A stretch of 64,000 nt of DNA, taken from contig FSRD01000002.1 of assembly GCA_900129675.1 (NCBI GenBank), positions 248,001 to 312,000 of the forward strand, written 5' to 3'. Below are positions 37,064 to 45,025 of the stretch, piece after piece. The DNA comes from Bradyrhizobium erythrophlei. GTDB taxonomy: Bacteria > Pseudomonadota > Alphaproteobacteria > Rhizobiales > Xanthobacteraceae. A program made the position numbers and the translations under genes. Numbering within the stretch: position 1 is the stretch's first letter; the number at the start of each line of letters is the position of its first letter. Below the pieces are notes generated by a model. It was not told the DNA's origin. It searched no databases and was given only the letters and a program-made list of their open reading frames with translations.

Positions 37064-39480
37064 ACGACATGACTCCCACGCGGGAACAACGTGAAGCCAA
37101 GCTCGAAGGCATGGGCTGCAAGCGCAAGCGGGTCGAAGACATCCGCTTCACGCAAGGCAAGGGCAATTACGTCGACGACCTGAAACTGCCGGGCATGCTG
37201 CACGGCGATTTCGTCCGCTCGCCGCATGCGCATGCGCGGGTCAAGTCGATCAATGGCGACGAGGCGCTGAAGGTGCCGGGCGTGCTGGCGGTGATCACCG
37301 CCGAGACGCTGAAAACCGTCAACCTCGCCTGGATGCCGACGCTCGCGGGCGACGTCCAGATGGTTTTGGCCGACGGCAAGGTGCTGTTCCAGAACCAGGA
37401 AGTTGCGTTTGTGGTCGCGACCGACCGCTATGCCGCCGATGACGGCATCAACAAGGTCGTGGTCGAATACGAGCCGCTGCCGCCGCTGATCGATCCGTTC
37501 AAGGCGATGGACAAGGATGCGCCAGTGCTGCGCGAGGACCTCGCGGGTAAAACGACCGGCGCGCATGGCCCGCGCAAGCACCACAACCATATCTTCGAAT
37601 GGACCGTCGGCGACAAGGACCTGACCGACGCCGCGTTCAGGAAGGCGGATGTCACGATCAAGGAGATGATCTCCTATCACCGTACCCATCCGTCGCCGCT
37701 GGAGACCTGCCAGTGCGTCTGCTCGTTCGACAAGATCAAGGGCGAGCTGTCGATCTGGGGCACCTTCCAGGCCCCGCATGTGATCCGCACCGTGGTGGCG
37801 CTGATCGCGAAAATTCCAGAACACAAGATCCATGTGATCTCGCCGGACATCGGCGGCGGGTTCGGCAACAAGGTCGGCGCTTACCCCGGCTATATCTGCG
37901 CCGCGGTAGCGTCCATCGTTACCGGCAAGCCCGTAAAATGGGTCGAGGACCGCATCGAGAACCTGACCGCGACCTCGTTCGCGCGCGACTACCACATGAC
38001 GACCGAGATCGCCTCGACCAGGGAAGGCAAGGTCACCGGCCTGCGCGTCCACGTGCTGGCTGATCACGGCGCGTTCGACGCCTGCGCCGATCCGTCGAAA
38101 TGGCCGGCCGGCTTCTTCAACATCGTCACCGGATCCTACGACTTCCCGACCGCGCATCTGTCGGTCGACGGCATCTACACCAACAAGGCGCCCGGCGGCG
38201 TCGCCTATCGTTGCTCGTTCCGGGTGACGGAGGCGGCGTATTGCATCGAACGCGGAATGGATATTCTGGCGCAAAAGCTCGGCATGGACCCGGCCGAATT
38301 GCGGCTGAAGAATTTCATCAAGCCGGAGCAGTTCCCGTATCACTCGGCGCTGGGCTGGGAATACGACTCCGGCGATTACGCCACCGCGATGCGCAAGATG
38401 ATGGAATCGGTCGACTATGCCGGCCTGCGCAAGGAGCAGGCGGAAAAGCGCGCGGCGTTCAAGCGCGGCGAGACCCGCGAGATCATGGGCCTCGGCGTGT
38501 CGTTCTTCACCGAGATCGTCGGCGCCGGCCCGTCGAAGAATTGCGACATTTTGGGAATCGCGATGTTCGATTCCTGCGAAATCCGCCTTCACCCCACGGG
38601 AGCAGGAATTGCGCGCGTGGGCACCAAGAGCCAGGGCCAGGGCCACGAGACCACCTGGGCGCAGATCATCGCCACCGAGATCGGCATTCCCGCCGACGAC
38701 ATCATGGTCGAGGAGGGCAATACCGACACCGCGCCTTACGGGCTCGGCACCTACGGCTCGCGCTCGACGCCGGTCGCGGGTGCGGCGATCGCGATGGCGG
38801 CGCGAAAGATCAAGGCCAAGGCGCAGATGATCGCGGCCTACAAGCTCGAGGTCCACGAGGACGACCTCGAATGGGATATCGACGGGTTCCGGGTCAAGGG
38901 CCTGCCGGAGAAGACGATGTCGATGAAGGACATCTGCTGGGCGGCCTATAATTCGGTGCCGCCGGGCATGGAACCCGGGCTGGAAGCGGTGAGCTATTAC
39001 GATCCGCCCAACATGACGTATCCGTTCGGCGCCTATATCTGCGTCATGAACATCGACGTCGATACCGGGGTCTACAAGATCAGGCGCTTCTACGCGCTGG
39101 ACGATTGCGGCACCCGCATCAACCCGATGATCATCGAGGGCCAGGTGCATGGCGGCTTGACCGAAGCCTTCGCGATCGCGATGGGCCAGGAAATCCGCTA
39201 TGATGACGACGGCAATGTGGTGACCGGCTCGTTCATGGATTTCTTCATGCCGACCGCGGTCGAGACCCCGCATTGGGAGACCGATTTCACCGTCACACCG
39301 TCGCCGCATCATCCGATCGGCGCCAAGGGTGTCGGCGAAAGCCCGAATGTCGGCGGCGTGCCGGCGTTTTCCAACGCCGTCAACGACGCATTCTCGTTTT
39401 TGGGCAGCACCCATATCCAGATGCCGCACGATTTCTGGCGCAACTGGAAGGCGGCGAAGAATTTGGGAGTGTTCGCGTAG
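37060..39480 (+). CDS. coxL: Aerobic carbon monoxide dehydrogenase, large (Mo-Cu) subunit, form I
   Basis: Catalytic subunit of 806 aa that oxidises CO with water at a CuSMo(=O)OH site. The active-site loop AYRCSFR is the defining form I signature; its cysteine is Cys385, equivalent to the copper-ligating Cys388 of O. carboxidovorans. The catalytic glutamate is Glu760 in KGVGESPNVGG, again offset by three. The GGGFGNKVG block for the cofactor is present. Length and all landmarks fit a true CO dehydrogenase rather than the form II relatives. Translation is coupled to coxS. MoaD and MoaE for the pterin are encoded 20 kb upstream. Confidence 0.97.
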   Translation: MNDMTPTREQREAKLEGMGCKRKRVEDIRFTQGKGNYVDDLKLPGMLHGDFVRSPHAHARVKSINGDEALKVPGVLAVITAETLKTVNLAWMPTLAGDVQMVLADGKVLFQNQEVAFVVATDRYAADDGINKVVVEYEPLPPLIDPFKAMDKDAPVLREDLAGKTTGAHGPRKHHNHIFEWTVGDKDLTDAAFRKADVTIKEMISYHRTHPSPLETCQCVCSFDKIKGELSIWGTFQAPHVIRTVVALIAKIPEHKIHVISPDIGGGFGNKVGAYPGYICAAVASIVTGKPVKWVEDRIENLTATSFARDYHMTTEIASTREGKVTGLRVHVLADHGAFDACADPSKWPAGFFNIVTGSYDFPTAHLSVDGIYTNKAPGGVAYRCSFRVTEAAYCIERGMDILAQKLGMDPAELRLKNFIKPEQFPYHSALGWEYDSGDYATAMRKMMESVDYAGLRKEQAEKRAAFKRGETREIMGLGVSFFTEIVGAGPSKNCDILGIAMFDSCEIRLHPTGAGIARVGTKSQGQGHETTWAQIIATEIGIPADDIMVEEGNTDTAPYGLGTYGSRSTPVAGAAIAMAARKIKAKAQMIAAYKLEVHEDDLEWDIDGFRVKGLPEKTMSMKDICWAAYNSVPPGMEPGLEAVSYYDPPNMTYPFGAYICVMNIDVDTGVYKIRRFYALDDCGTRINPMIIEGQVHGGLTEAFAIAMGQEIRYDDDGNVVTGSFMDFFMPTAVETPHWETDFTVTPSPHHPIGAKGVGESPNVGGVPAFSNAVNDAFSFLGSTHIQMPHDFWRNWKAAKNLGVFA

Positions 39481-39485
39481 CTCTT

Positions 39486-39604
39486 CGTCATTGCGAGCCA
39501 ACGGGTCGCGCGAATGCGCGCCCGATGACAGGCTCCGCGAAGCAATCCATCGTGCCACGCCAAGAAAGAATGGATTGCTTCGTCGCTTCGCTCCTCGCAA
39601 TGAC
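39486..39604. repeat. Palindromic repeat, family G (copy 1), inside the cox operon
   Basis: CGTCATTGCGAGC and GCTCCTCGCAATGACG face each other, with inner GAAGCAATCCAT and ATGGATTGCTTCGTC arms. It fills the coxL-coxD gap. Copies are at 43296 and 44501. Confidence 0.8.
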
Positions 39605-39636
39605 GACAAATTGGGCGAAAGGAAAACGCTCTGGCA

Positions 39637-40509
39637 ATGAAAAACCGTGACGAGATCGCGCAAGCGCTGGCCGCTTCCGGCTACATCGCCGATAGCGAGC
39701 TTTCGACCGCGATCTCGCTGATGCAATTGCTGCGGCGGCCGCTGCTGCTGGAAGGCGAGGCGGGGGTCGGCAAGACCGAAGTGGCGAAGGCGCTGGCGTC
39801 CGCGCACGCGACCGAATTGATCCGCCTGCAATGCTACGAGGGGCTCGATCAATCGGCCGCGCTGTACGAGTGGAACTACCAGCGGCAATTGCTGTCGATC
39901 CAGGCCCATCGCGGCGACAACCCTGATGCGGTCGAGGATCAGATCTTCTCGGAAAAATACCTGCTGGAGCGGCCATTGCTGGCGGCGATCCGCCGCGACA
40001 CCCCGCCGGTGCTGTTGATCGACGAGATCGACCGCGCCGATGACGAGTTCGAGGCGTTCCTGCTGGAGTTGTTATCCGACTTCCAGGTCTCGATCCCCGA
40101 GCTCGGCACGGTCAAGGCCGTCACGATCCCGCATGTGGTGCTGACCTCGAACGGCACCCGCGAACTCTCCGACGCGCTGCGCCGCCGTTGCCTCTACCAC
40201 TATGTCGACTATCCCGACCCCGACCGCGAGGCGCGCATCATCATGGCGCGGATATCCGGCGCCAGCGCATCATTGTCGCTGCAGATCGCGCGGATGGTCG
40301 AAAGCGTCCGCAAAGAAGAGCTGCGTAAGGTTCCGGGCGTCGCCGAGACGCTCGACTGGGCGGCGGCCCTGGTCGGGCTCGATGTCCGCGATTTGCACGA
40401 TGCGCCCGAGACCGTGCACGAAACCCTGATGTGCCTCCTGAAGACCCATGAGGACAAGTCGCGCATGACCCGCGAAGTCAGCGAACGCCTGTTGGGGAAA
40501 GTCGCATGA
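39637..40509 (+). CDS. coxD: CoxD, MoxR-type AAA+ ATPase
   Basis: AAA+ chaperone of 290 aa needed to build the CuSMo centre of CO dehydrogenase. The Walker A is GEAGVGKT (residues 40-47), the Walker B is VLLIDEIDRAD, and sensor 1 lies in VVLTSNGTREL. In O. carboxidovorans, CoxD partially unfolds apo-CO dehydrogenase to allow sulfuration and copper insertion. Its stop overlaps the coxE start as ATGA, as expected for MoxR/VWA pairs that work together. Confidence 0.94.
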   Translation: MKNRDEIAQALAASGYIADSELSTAISLMQLLRRPLLLEGEAGVGKTEVAKALASAHATELIRLQCYEGLDQSAALYEWNYQRQLLSIQAHRGDNPDAVEDQIFSEKYLLERPLLAAIRRDTPPVLLIDEIDRADDEFEAFLLELLSDFQVSIPELGTVKAVTIPHVVLTSNGTRELSDALRRRCLYHYVDYPDPDREARIIMARISGASASLSLQIARMVESVRKEELRKVPGVAETLDWAAALVGLDVRDLHDAPETVHETLMCLLKTHEDKSRMTREVSERLLGKVA

Positions 40510-41717
40510 GCTGCTGCGGCACCGACCCTGGTTATGAAGAGCTCGACGAGGTTTCCCGCCTCGTCTCGGGAAAGCTGGCCGCGTTTCTCAAAACCCTGCG
40601 CGACAGCGGTTTTGCGGTCGGCCTCGCCGAAGGGCAGGACGCGGCTGGCTTGATGGCCGCGGGCTATGCGAAAAAACCGGGCCTGCTGCGTTCGGCGTTC
40701 AAGCATCTGTTCTCGGCGCGGAAATCCGACTGGGAAAAATTCGATGGCATTTTCGACGCGTTCTGGCTCGGCAAGCGCGTCAAGTCGCGATCGGTCACCA
40801 TGGGTTCGGCCAAAGCGGCCAATAATCCGTCGCTGAGGAGTTTGGCGAATAACCGTCCCGATCAGCGCACCGGTGGCGACAGCGCGATGGACCAGGTTCC
40901 GTCCCCCGATGGCGCGGGCAACGACCGCTCCGACGAAGGCCGCATGGAAGGTGCCTCGCGCGCAGACAATCTGGCCGAGGTCGATTTCCGAAAGATGGCG
41001 GACCCTGAACAGATCGAGGAGGCGCACGCGGTCGCGGCGCAACTGGCAAAGAGTATGCGCACGCGGCTGACGCGGCGCGATCTGGCGCGGCGGCGCGGCT
41101 ACCGGCTCGATCTGCGCCGGACGATCCACGGCAATATCAGCCATGGCGGCGTGCCGATCAGCCTCGTCAAGCGGCAGCGCAAGGAAAAGCCGCTGCGGCT
41201 CGTCATGCTGCTGGACGCCTCCGGCTCGATGAGCATGTATACCGGCGTGTTCCTGCGCTTCATCCACGGTGTGCTGGACGAGTTTCGCGAGGCCGAGGCG
41301 TTCCTGTTCCACACGCGGCTTGCGCATGTCTCCGACGCCATGAAGGAAAAGGACGCCGCGCGCGCGCTCGACCGGCTCTCGATCATGGCGCAGGGCGCCG
41401 GCGGCGGCACCAAAATCGGCGAGAGCCTGCAGACCTTCAACCGCTGGCACGCCGCGCGCGTGATCCATTCGCGCACGGTCGTGATGATCGTGTCCGATGG
41501 CTACGAGACCGGCGACGCCGCATTGCTCGGCCGCGAGATGGCAGCGCTGGGCCGCCGCTGCCGCCGCATCGTCTGGCTCAATCCGATGATGGCGTGGCAG
41601 GGCTATACGCCCGAGGCCAGGGGCATCCAGGCCGCGCTGCCGCATGTCGATCTCTACGCGCCGGCCAATACGCTGCAAAGCCTGACCGCGCTCGAACCCT
41701 ATCTGGCGAGGCTTTAG
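40506..41717 (+). CDS. coxE: CoxE, von Willebrand factor A domain protein
   Basis: Partner of the CoxD ATPase in copper-molybdenum centre assembly; 403 aa. The C-terminal VWA domain has a complete MIDAS DASGS at residues 237-241, a GGGTKIGESLQTF threonine site and a VMIVSDGYETGD aspartate site. The N-terminal half is helical and basic (MRTRLTRRDLARRRGYRLDLRR in plan), perhaps the docking region. Coupled to coxD by a 4-bp overlap. It is followed by a repeat before coxF. Confidence 0.94.
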   Translation: MSCCGTDPGYEELDEVSRLVSGKLAAFLKTLRDSGFAVGLAEGQDAAGLMAAGYAKKPGLLRSAFKHLFSARKSDWEKFDGIFDAFWLGKRVKSRSVTMGSAKAANNPSLRSLANNRPDQRTGGDSAMDQVPSPDGAGNDRSDEGRMEGASRADNLAEVDFRKMADPEQIEEAHAVAAQLAKSMRTRLTRRDLARRRGYRLDLRRTIHGNISHGGVPISLVKRQRKEKPLRLVMLLDASGSMSMYTGVFLRFIHGVLDEFREAEAFLFHTRLAHVSDAMKEKDAARALDRLSIMAQGAGGGTKIGESLQTFNRWHAARVIHSRTVVMIVSDGYETGDAALLGREMAALGRRCRRIVWLNPMMAWQGYTPEARGIQAALPHVDLYAPANTLQSLTALEPYLARL

Positions 41718-41760
41718 AGCGAGATGGTTTTGTTTGAGTCAGTTAGTCCGCGGATTCAGT

Positions 41761-41882
41761 TCACCTCGCCCCGCTTGCTGGGAGAGGTCGCGCCAAAGGC
41801 GCGGGTGAGGGGGGCTCTCCACGAGCACGGTCTGTGGAGACTCCCCCTCACCCCAACCCTCTCCCCGCAAGCGGGGAGAGGG
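41761..41882. repeat. Palindromic repeat between coxE and coxF
   Basis: TCACCTCGCCCCGCTTGCTG and further to GGGAGAGGTCG on the left, and CCTCTCCCCGCAAGCGGGGA on the right, form a long imperfect palindrome with an inner GGGGGCTCTCCACG / CTGTGGAGACTCCCCC hairpin. It sits inside an operon, 20 bp before the coxF start. Confidence 0.75.
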
Positions 41883-41902
41883 AGGAACTTTGGGAGGCTC
41901 CG

Positions 41903-42739
41903 ATGACCGCGCATGTCGAAGTGATGGATCTGGTCGCGCAGATGAAGGCCGCCGAACAGGCGTTCGTGCTGGCGACGGTGGTACGCACCGTGTCGGTGAC
42001 GGCGGCGAAAGCCGGTGCGAAAGCGATCATCCGGCCCGACGGCACCATCGTCGCGGGCTGGATCGGCGGCGGCTGCGCGCGCGGCGCGGTGTTGAAGGCG
42101 GCGCGCGAGGCGCTGGCCGACGGCGAGCCGCGCATGGTGTCGGTGCAGCCGGAAAATCTGCTCGCCGAGCTCGGCGTCAGGCCGGGCGAAAGCCGCGCCG
42201 GTATCCGCTTCGCCAGCAACCTATGCCCAAGTAAAGGCACCATGGATATTTTCGTCGAGCCGGTCTTGCCGCATCCGTCGCTGCTGATTTTTGGCGCCAG
42301 TCCCGTCGCGATGTCGCTGGCGGCGCAGGCGCGGCAGCTCGGCTATCACGTAACATTGGCGGCGCCCGCGGCCGATCTGGTCGCGGTGCCGGACGCCGAC
42401 GCGCTGGTCGATGGCTTTGCGCCCGGAAAACTGCACCAGGCGCGCCGCTTCATCGTGGTATCGACGCAAGGGAGGGGTGACGAAGCCGCGTTGCGCGCCG
42501 CTGTTACAACCGACGCCGAATATCGCGCCTTCGTCGGCAGCCGCCGCAAGATGGCGGCGCTGCGCGAAAAGCTGATCGCGGAAGACGTCGACGCGTCAGC
42601 GATCGATCGCGTCAAGGCGCCGGCCGGGCTCGATCTCGGCGCCATCACGCCGGAGGAGATCGCGATGTCGATCCTCGCCGAAATCACCGTCGAACGCCGC
42701 CGCGGCCAGCGCGCCGCCAACCCTGTTGCAAACAGCTAG
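41903..42739 (+). CDS. coxF: CoxF, XdhC/CoxI family maturation factor
   Basis: XdhC-type protein of 278 aa thought to help deliver or modify the molybdenum cofactor and to complete the metal centre. The N-terminal XdhC_CoxI domain has VLATVVRTVSVTAAKAGAK and the GWIGGGCARG loop. The C-terminal Rossmann-like XdhC_C domain begins LLIFGASPVAMSLAAQA. GGGAGG precedes the ATG by 5 nt. The end of the domain block (AITPEEIAMSILAEI) is typical. The assignment as CoxF rather than CoxI rests on gene order. Confidence 0.9.
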   Translation: MTAHVEVMDLVAQMKAAEQAFVLATVVRTVSVTAAKAGAKAIIRPDGTIVAGWIGGGCARGAVLKAAREALADGEPRMVSVQPENLLAELGVRPGESRAGIRFASNLCPSKGTMDIFVEPVLPHPSLLIFGASPVAMSLAAQARQLGYHVTLAAPAADLVAVPDADALVDGFAPGKLHQARRFIVVSTQGRGDEAALRAAVTTDAEYRAFVGSRRKMAALREKLIAEDVDASAIDRVKAPAGLDLGAITPEEIAMSILAEITVERRRGQRAANPVANS

Positions 42740-42748
42740 GAGCCGAAC

Positions 42749-43255
42749 ATGCAGATGAACGACAGCCAGCGGATCCCGGCCTCGAGGGAAAAGGTGTGGG
42801 CAGCGCTCAACGATCCCGAAATCCTGAAGCAATGCATTCCCGGCTGTCAGTCGCTCGACATGACCTCGCCGACCGAGATGACCGCAACCGTCGTCTTCAA
42901 GGTCGGCCCAGTGACGGCGACTTTTGGCGGCAAGGTGACGCTGTCCGATCTCGACCCGCCGAACTCCTATCGAATCTCGGGCGAGGGCTCCGGCGGCGTT
43001 GCCGGGTTTGCAAAAGGCGGCGCCGCGGTGCGGCTTGAATCCGAAAGCCCTGACATCACGATCCTGCACTATGAGGTCGACGCCCAGATCGGCGGCAAGC
43101 TGGCGCAACTCGGCGCGCGCCTGATCGATTCGACCGCGAAGAAGCTGGCGGGCGAGTTTTTCAAATCGTTCGGCGAAGTTGTCGGAGGGGTTGTCGAGGC
43201 TCCAGCGGAAGCGGCGCCCAAGGGCTGGTTGGGCAAGCTGACGGGTGCGGCCTAG
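42749..43255 (+). CDS. coxG: CoxG, SRPBCC-fold CO dehydrogenase membrane anchor
   Basis: Protein of 168 aa with the START-like SRPBCC fold (KVWAALNDPEILKQCIPGCQ at the N-terminus, YEVDAQIGGKLAQLGARLID near the C-terminus). CoxG proteins recruit CO dehydrogenase to the inner membrane and have been shown in mycobacteria to carry quinone. The last 30 residues (VVEAPAEAAPKGWLGKLTGAA in plan) are a short tail. It lies 9 bp after coxF and ends the recognised cox operon; coxB, coxH, coxI and coxK are not in the window. Confidence 0.93.
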   Translation: MQMNDSQRIPASREKVWAALNDPEILKQCIPGCQSLDMTSPTEMTATVVFKVGPVTATFGGKVTLSDLDPPNSYRISGEGSGGVAGFAKGGAAVRLESESPDITILHYEVDAQIGGKLAQLGARLIDSTAKKLAGEFFKSFGEVVGGVVEAPAEAAPKGWLGKLTGAA

Positions 43256-43295
43256 CAACCGCCATTGCGAGCTCGTTCGTCGCTGCGAGTTCCAC

Positions 43296-43380
43296 CGTCA
43301 TTGCGGGCGAAGCGAAGCAATCCATCGCGCGGCGCACGCGGATGGATGGATTGCTTCGTCGCGTTGCTCCTCGCAATGAC
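43296..43380. repeat. Palindromic repeat, family G (copy 2)
   Basis: CGTCATTGCGGGCGAAGCGAAG, the GCAATCCATC / GATGGATTGC arms and GCTCCTCGCAATGAC match the coxL-coxD copy. It lies just after coxG. Confidence 0.8.
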
Positions 43381-43504
43381 TGGATAGGCCGCGGCTCCGC
43401 TCATCCGGGCTATGCTGTACCCCGCGCGCCCCACGTGTCAGACTTCCCTTCAGCTTCTGCTGCAAAGACCGGCCAAACGGGCTTGCCGAACCATGGAGGG
43501 AACG

Positions 43505-44479
43505 ATGAAGCTCGTTGCGAACCTGTTCGCCGCATTGCTGGTGCTGCTCACGGCGCAGGCGGGATCGGCGCAATCCAACTATCCGAACCGGCCCGTGAAA
43601 ATCCTGGTCGGGTTCACGCCCGGCACGGCGCCGGATCTGGCGGCGCGGATTCTGGCCGACCGGTTTTCGGAAGTTTGGGGCACGCCGTTCGTGGTCGAGG
43701 ATCTTCCCGGTGCCGGCAGCAACATCGCCACCGATCGCGTCGCCAAGGCCGCCGCCGATGGCTACACGCTGTTGATGGGCGGCAACCCGTCGCTGGTCAT
43801 CGGTCCGAGCCTGTATGAGACGCTGCCGTTCGACCCGATCAAGGATTTTGCGCCGATCTCGCAAGTTTTCATCGCGGCGAACGTGCTCGCCGTTCCGCCC
43901 GAAGTGCCGGTCAAGACCGTGGCCGAACTGGTGGCGCTCGCCAAAGCGCAGCCCGGCAAGCTCACCTACGCCCATGCCGGCGTCGGCACGTCGCAGCATC
44001 TGGCCGCCGAATTGTTCAAATACATGGCGCATCTCGACATCGCACCGGTGCCCTATCGCGGCACCACGGCGTTGATGCCGGACCTGCTCGCCGGCCGCAT
44101 CACCATGTCGTTCGCCAATATCGTGAACGTGGTGCCGCTGGCGCGCGAAGGAAAATTGCGCGCGCTGGCCATCACGTCGATCAAGCGCTCGGCGCTGGCG
44201 CCTGACCTGCCGACCATGGCGGAATCCGGATTCCCCGGCTTCGAGGCCGTGCCGTGGTTCGGCCTGCTCGCGCCATCAGGCACGCCAAGGGAGGTTCTGG
44301 ACAAATTGCACAATGAGACCGTCAAAACCCTGGCGATGCCGGAGGTGCGCAAAAAGTTCGACGAACTCGGCCTCGAGCCGGTCGGCAACACGCCGGCCCA
44401 GTTTGCCGCGATCATCAAAAAAGAGACGCCCGAATGGGCCAGGGTGATCAAGGACGCCGGCATCAAGCTCGGCAACTGA
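43505..44479 (+). CDS. Bug-type tripartite tricarboxylate transporter receptor
   Basis: Periplasmic solute-binding protein of 324 aa of the TctC/Bug family. A signal peptide (hydrophobic core LFAALLVLLTAQAGSAQ) precedes NYPNRPVKILVGFTPGTAPD, the typical opening, then ENLPGAGS-like EDLPGAGSNIATD and PVPYRGTTALMPDLLAGRI. The ligand is usually a carboxylate, but cannot be predicted here. No TctA/TctB membrane genes are adjacent, so it is an orphan receptor, which is common for the family. GGAGGG lies 4 nt before the ATG. Confidence 0.9.
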   Translation: MKLVANLFAALLVLLTAQAGSAQSNYPNRPVKILVGFTPGTAPDLAARILADRFSEVWGTPFVVEDLPGAGSNIATDRVAKAAADGYTLLMGGNPSLVIGPSLYETLPFDPIKDFAPISQVFIAANVLAVPPEVPVKTVAELVALAKAQPGKLTYAHAGVGTSQHLAAELFKYMAHLDIAPVPYRGTTALMPDLLAGRITMSFANIVNVVPLAREGKLRALAITSIKRSALAPDLPTMAESGFPGFEAVPWFGLLAPSGTPREVLDKLHNETVKTLAMPEVRKKFDELGLEPVGNTPAQFAAIIKKETPEWARVIKDAGIKLGN

Positions 44480-44500
44480 CCTGGCGCTCGGCTTGGCAAC

Positions 44501-44590
44501 CGTCATTGCGAGGAGCGTACGCGACGACTGCGTCCACCGTAGCTCTACGAGCGAAGGCGGAAGCAATCCATACCTCGCTTGCTTCGCGAA
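44501..44590. repeat. Palindromic repeat, family G (copy 3, incomplete)
   Basis: Starts CGTCATTGCGAGGAGCG and contains GGAAGCAATCCAT, but the right-hand arm with ATGGATTGC and CGCAATGACG is missing. The loss marks the edge of the accessory region. Confidence 0.6.
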
Positions 44591-44641
44591 GTCCGCTATC
44601 TCTAGTCTAAGTCTAACCAAAAATATTTGAAATTTTTAGCG

Positions 44642-45025
44642 TCAACCGATGTTCGTCAATTGATGCGTCGGATATCCGAGGATGGTGCTTGTTCGGCCTG
44701 TGTCGCGATCAACGTAGATGAATGCCGGTCCGTCGATGCGATAGTGGCCCTTCCAACCGATCGCGAAGGTGGTATCAGTCTCGTCGATGTGGATCGGTTC
44801 GGGGTCTCCATCCCGGGCCAGTCGTGCAGCGAGTTGGTCGGAAGGGTCAAGCAGCCACGCATCGCCAGATTTGCTCGAGAACAGGATGAGCTGACCGATG
44901 CTGATCACGCGTCCGGTGTGGTCGGCTGCCCGACGCTGAATGTAACGGACCTCATCGGCGAGACGAAAGCTCTTGCCGTCCACCATGCGCTTGCCCGGTC
45001 CACGCTTGATGCCGGTGTTAGCCAT
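44642..45025 (-). CDS. Small conserved-looking protein of unknown function
   Basis: Soluble basic-then-mixed protein of 127 aa beginning MANTGIKRGPGKRMVDGKSF. The middle reads IGQLILFSSKSGDAWLLDP and the end GPAFIYVDRDTGRTSTILGY, giving the impression of a compact beta-rich fold. I recall similar proteins in rhizobia but no assigned function. Its ATG overlaps, on the opposite strand, the ATG of the gene at 45024 (CCATGG), so neither has room for a separate promoter and ribosome-binding site outside the other. A start five codons upstream is possible. It may form a functional unit with the divergent gene. Confidence 0.6.
   Translation of the reverse strand: MANTGIKRGPGKRMVDGKSFRLADEVRYIQRRAADHTGRVISIGQLILFSSKSGDAWLLDPSDQLAARLARDGDPEPIHIDETDTTFAIGWKGHYRIDGPAFIYVDRDTGRTSTILGYPTHQLTNIG

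Noticed and set aside
36985..39909. A 974-codon minus-strand frame opposite coxL
   Set aside because: Antisense of coxL, whose active-site residues are all intact on the plus strand.
41761..41882. Possible CRISPR-like repeats from several similar palindromes
   Set aside because: The repeats are single palindromic units scattered between genes with no regular spacers and no cas genes; no CRISPR array is present in the window.
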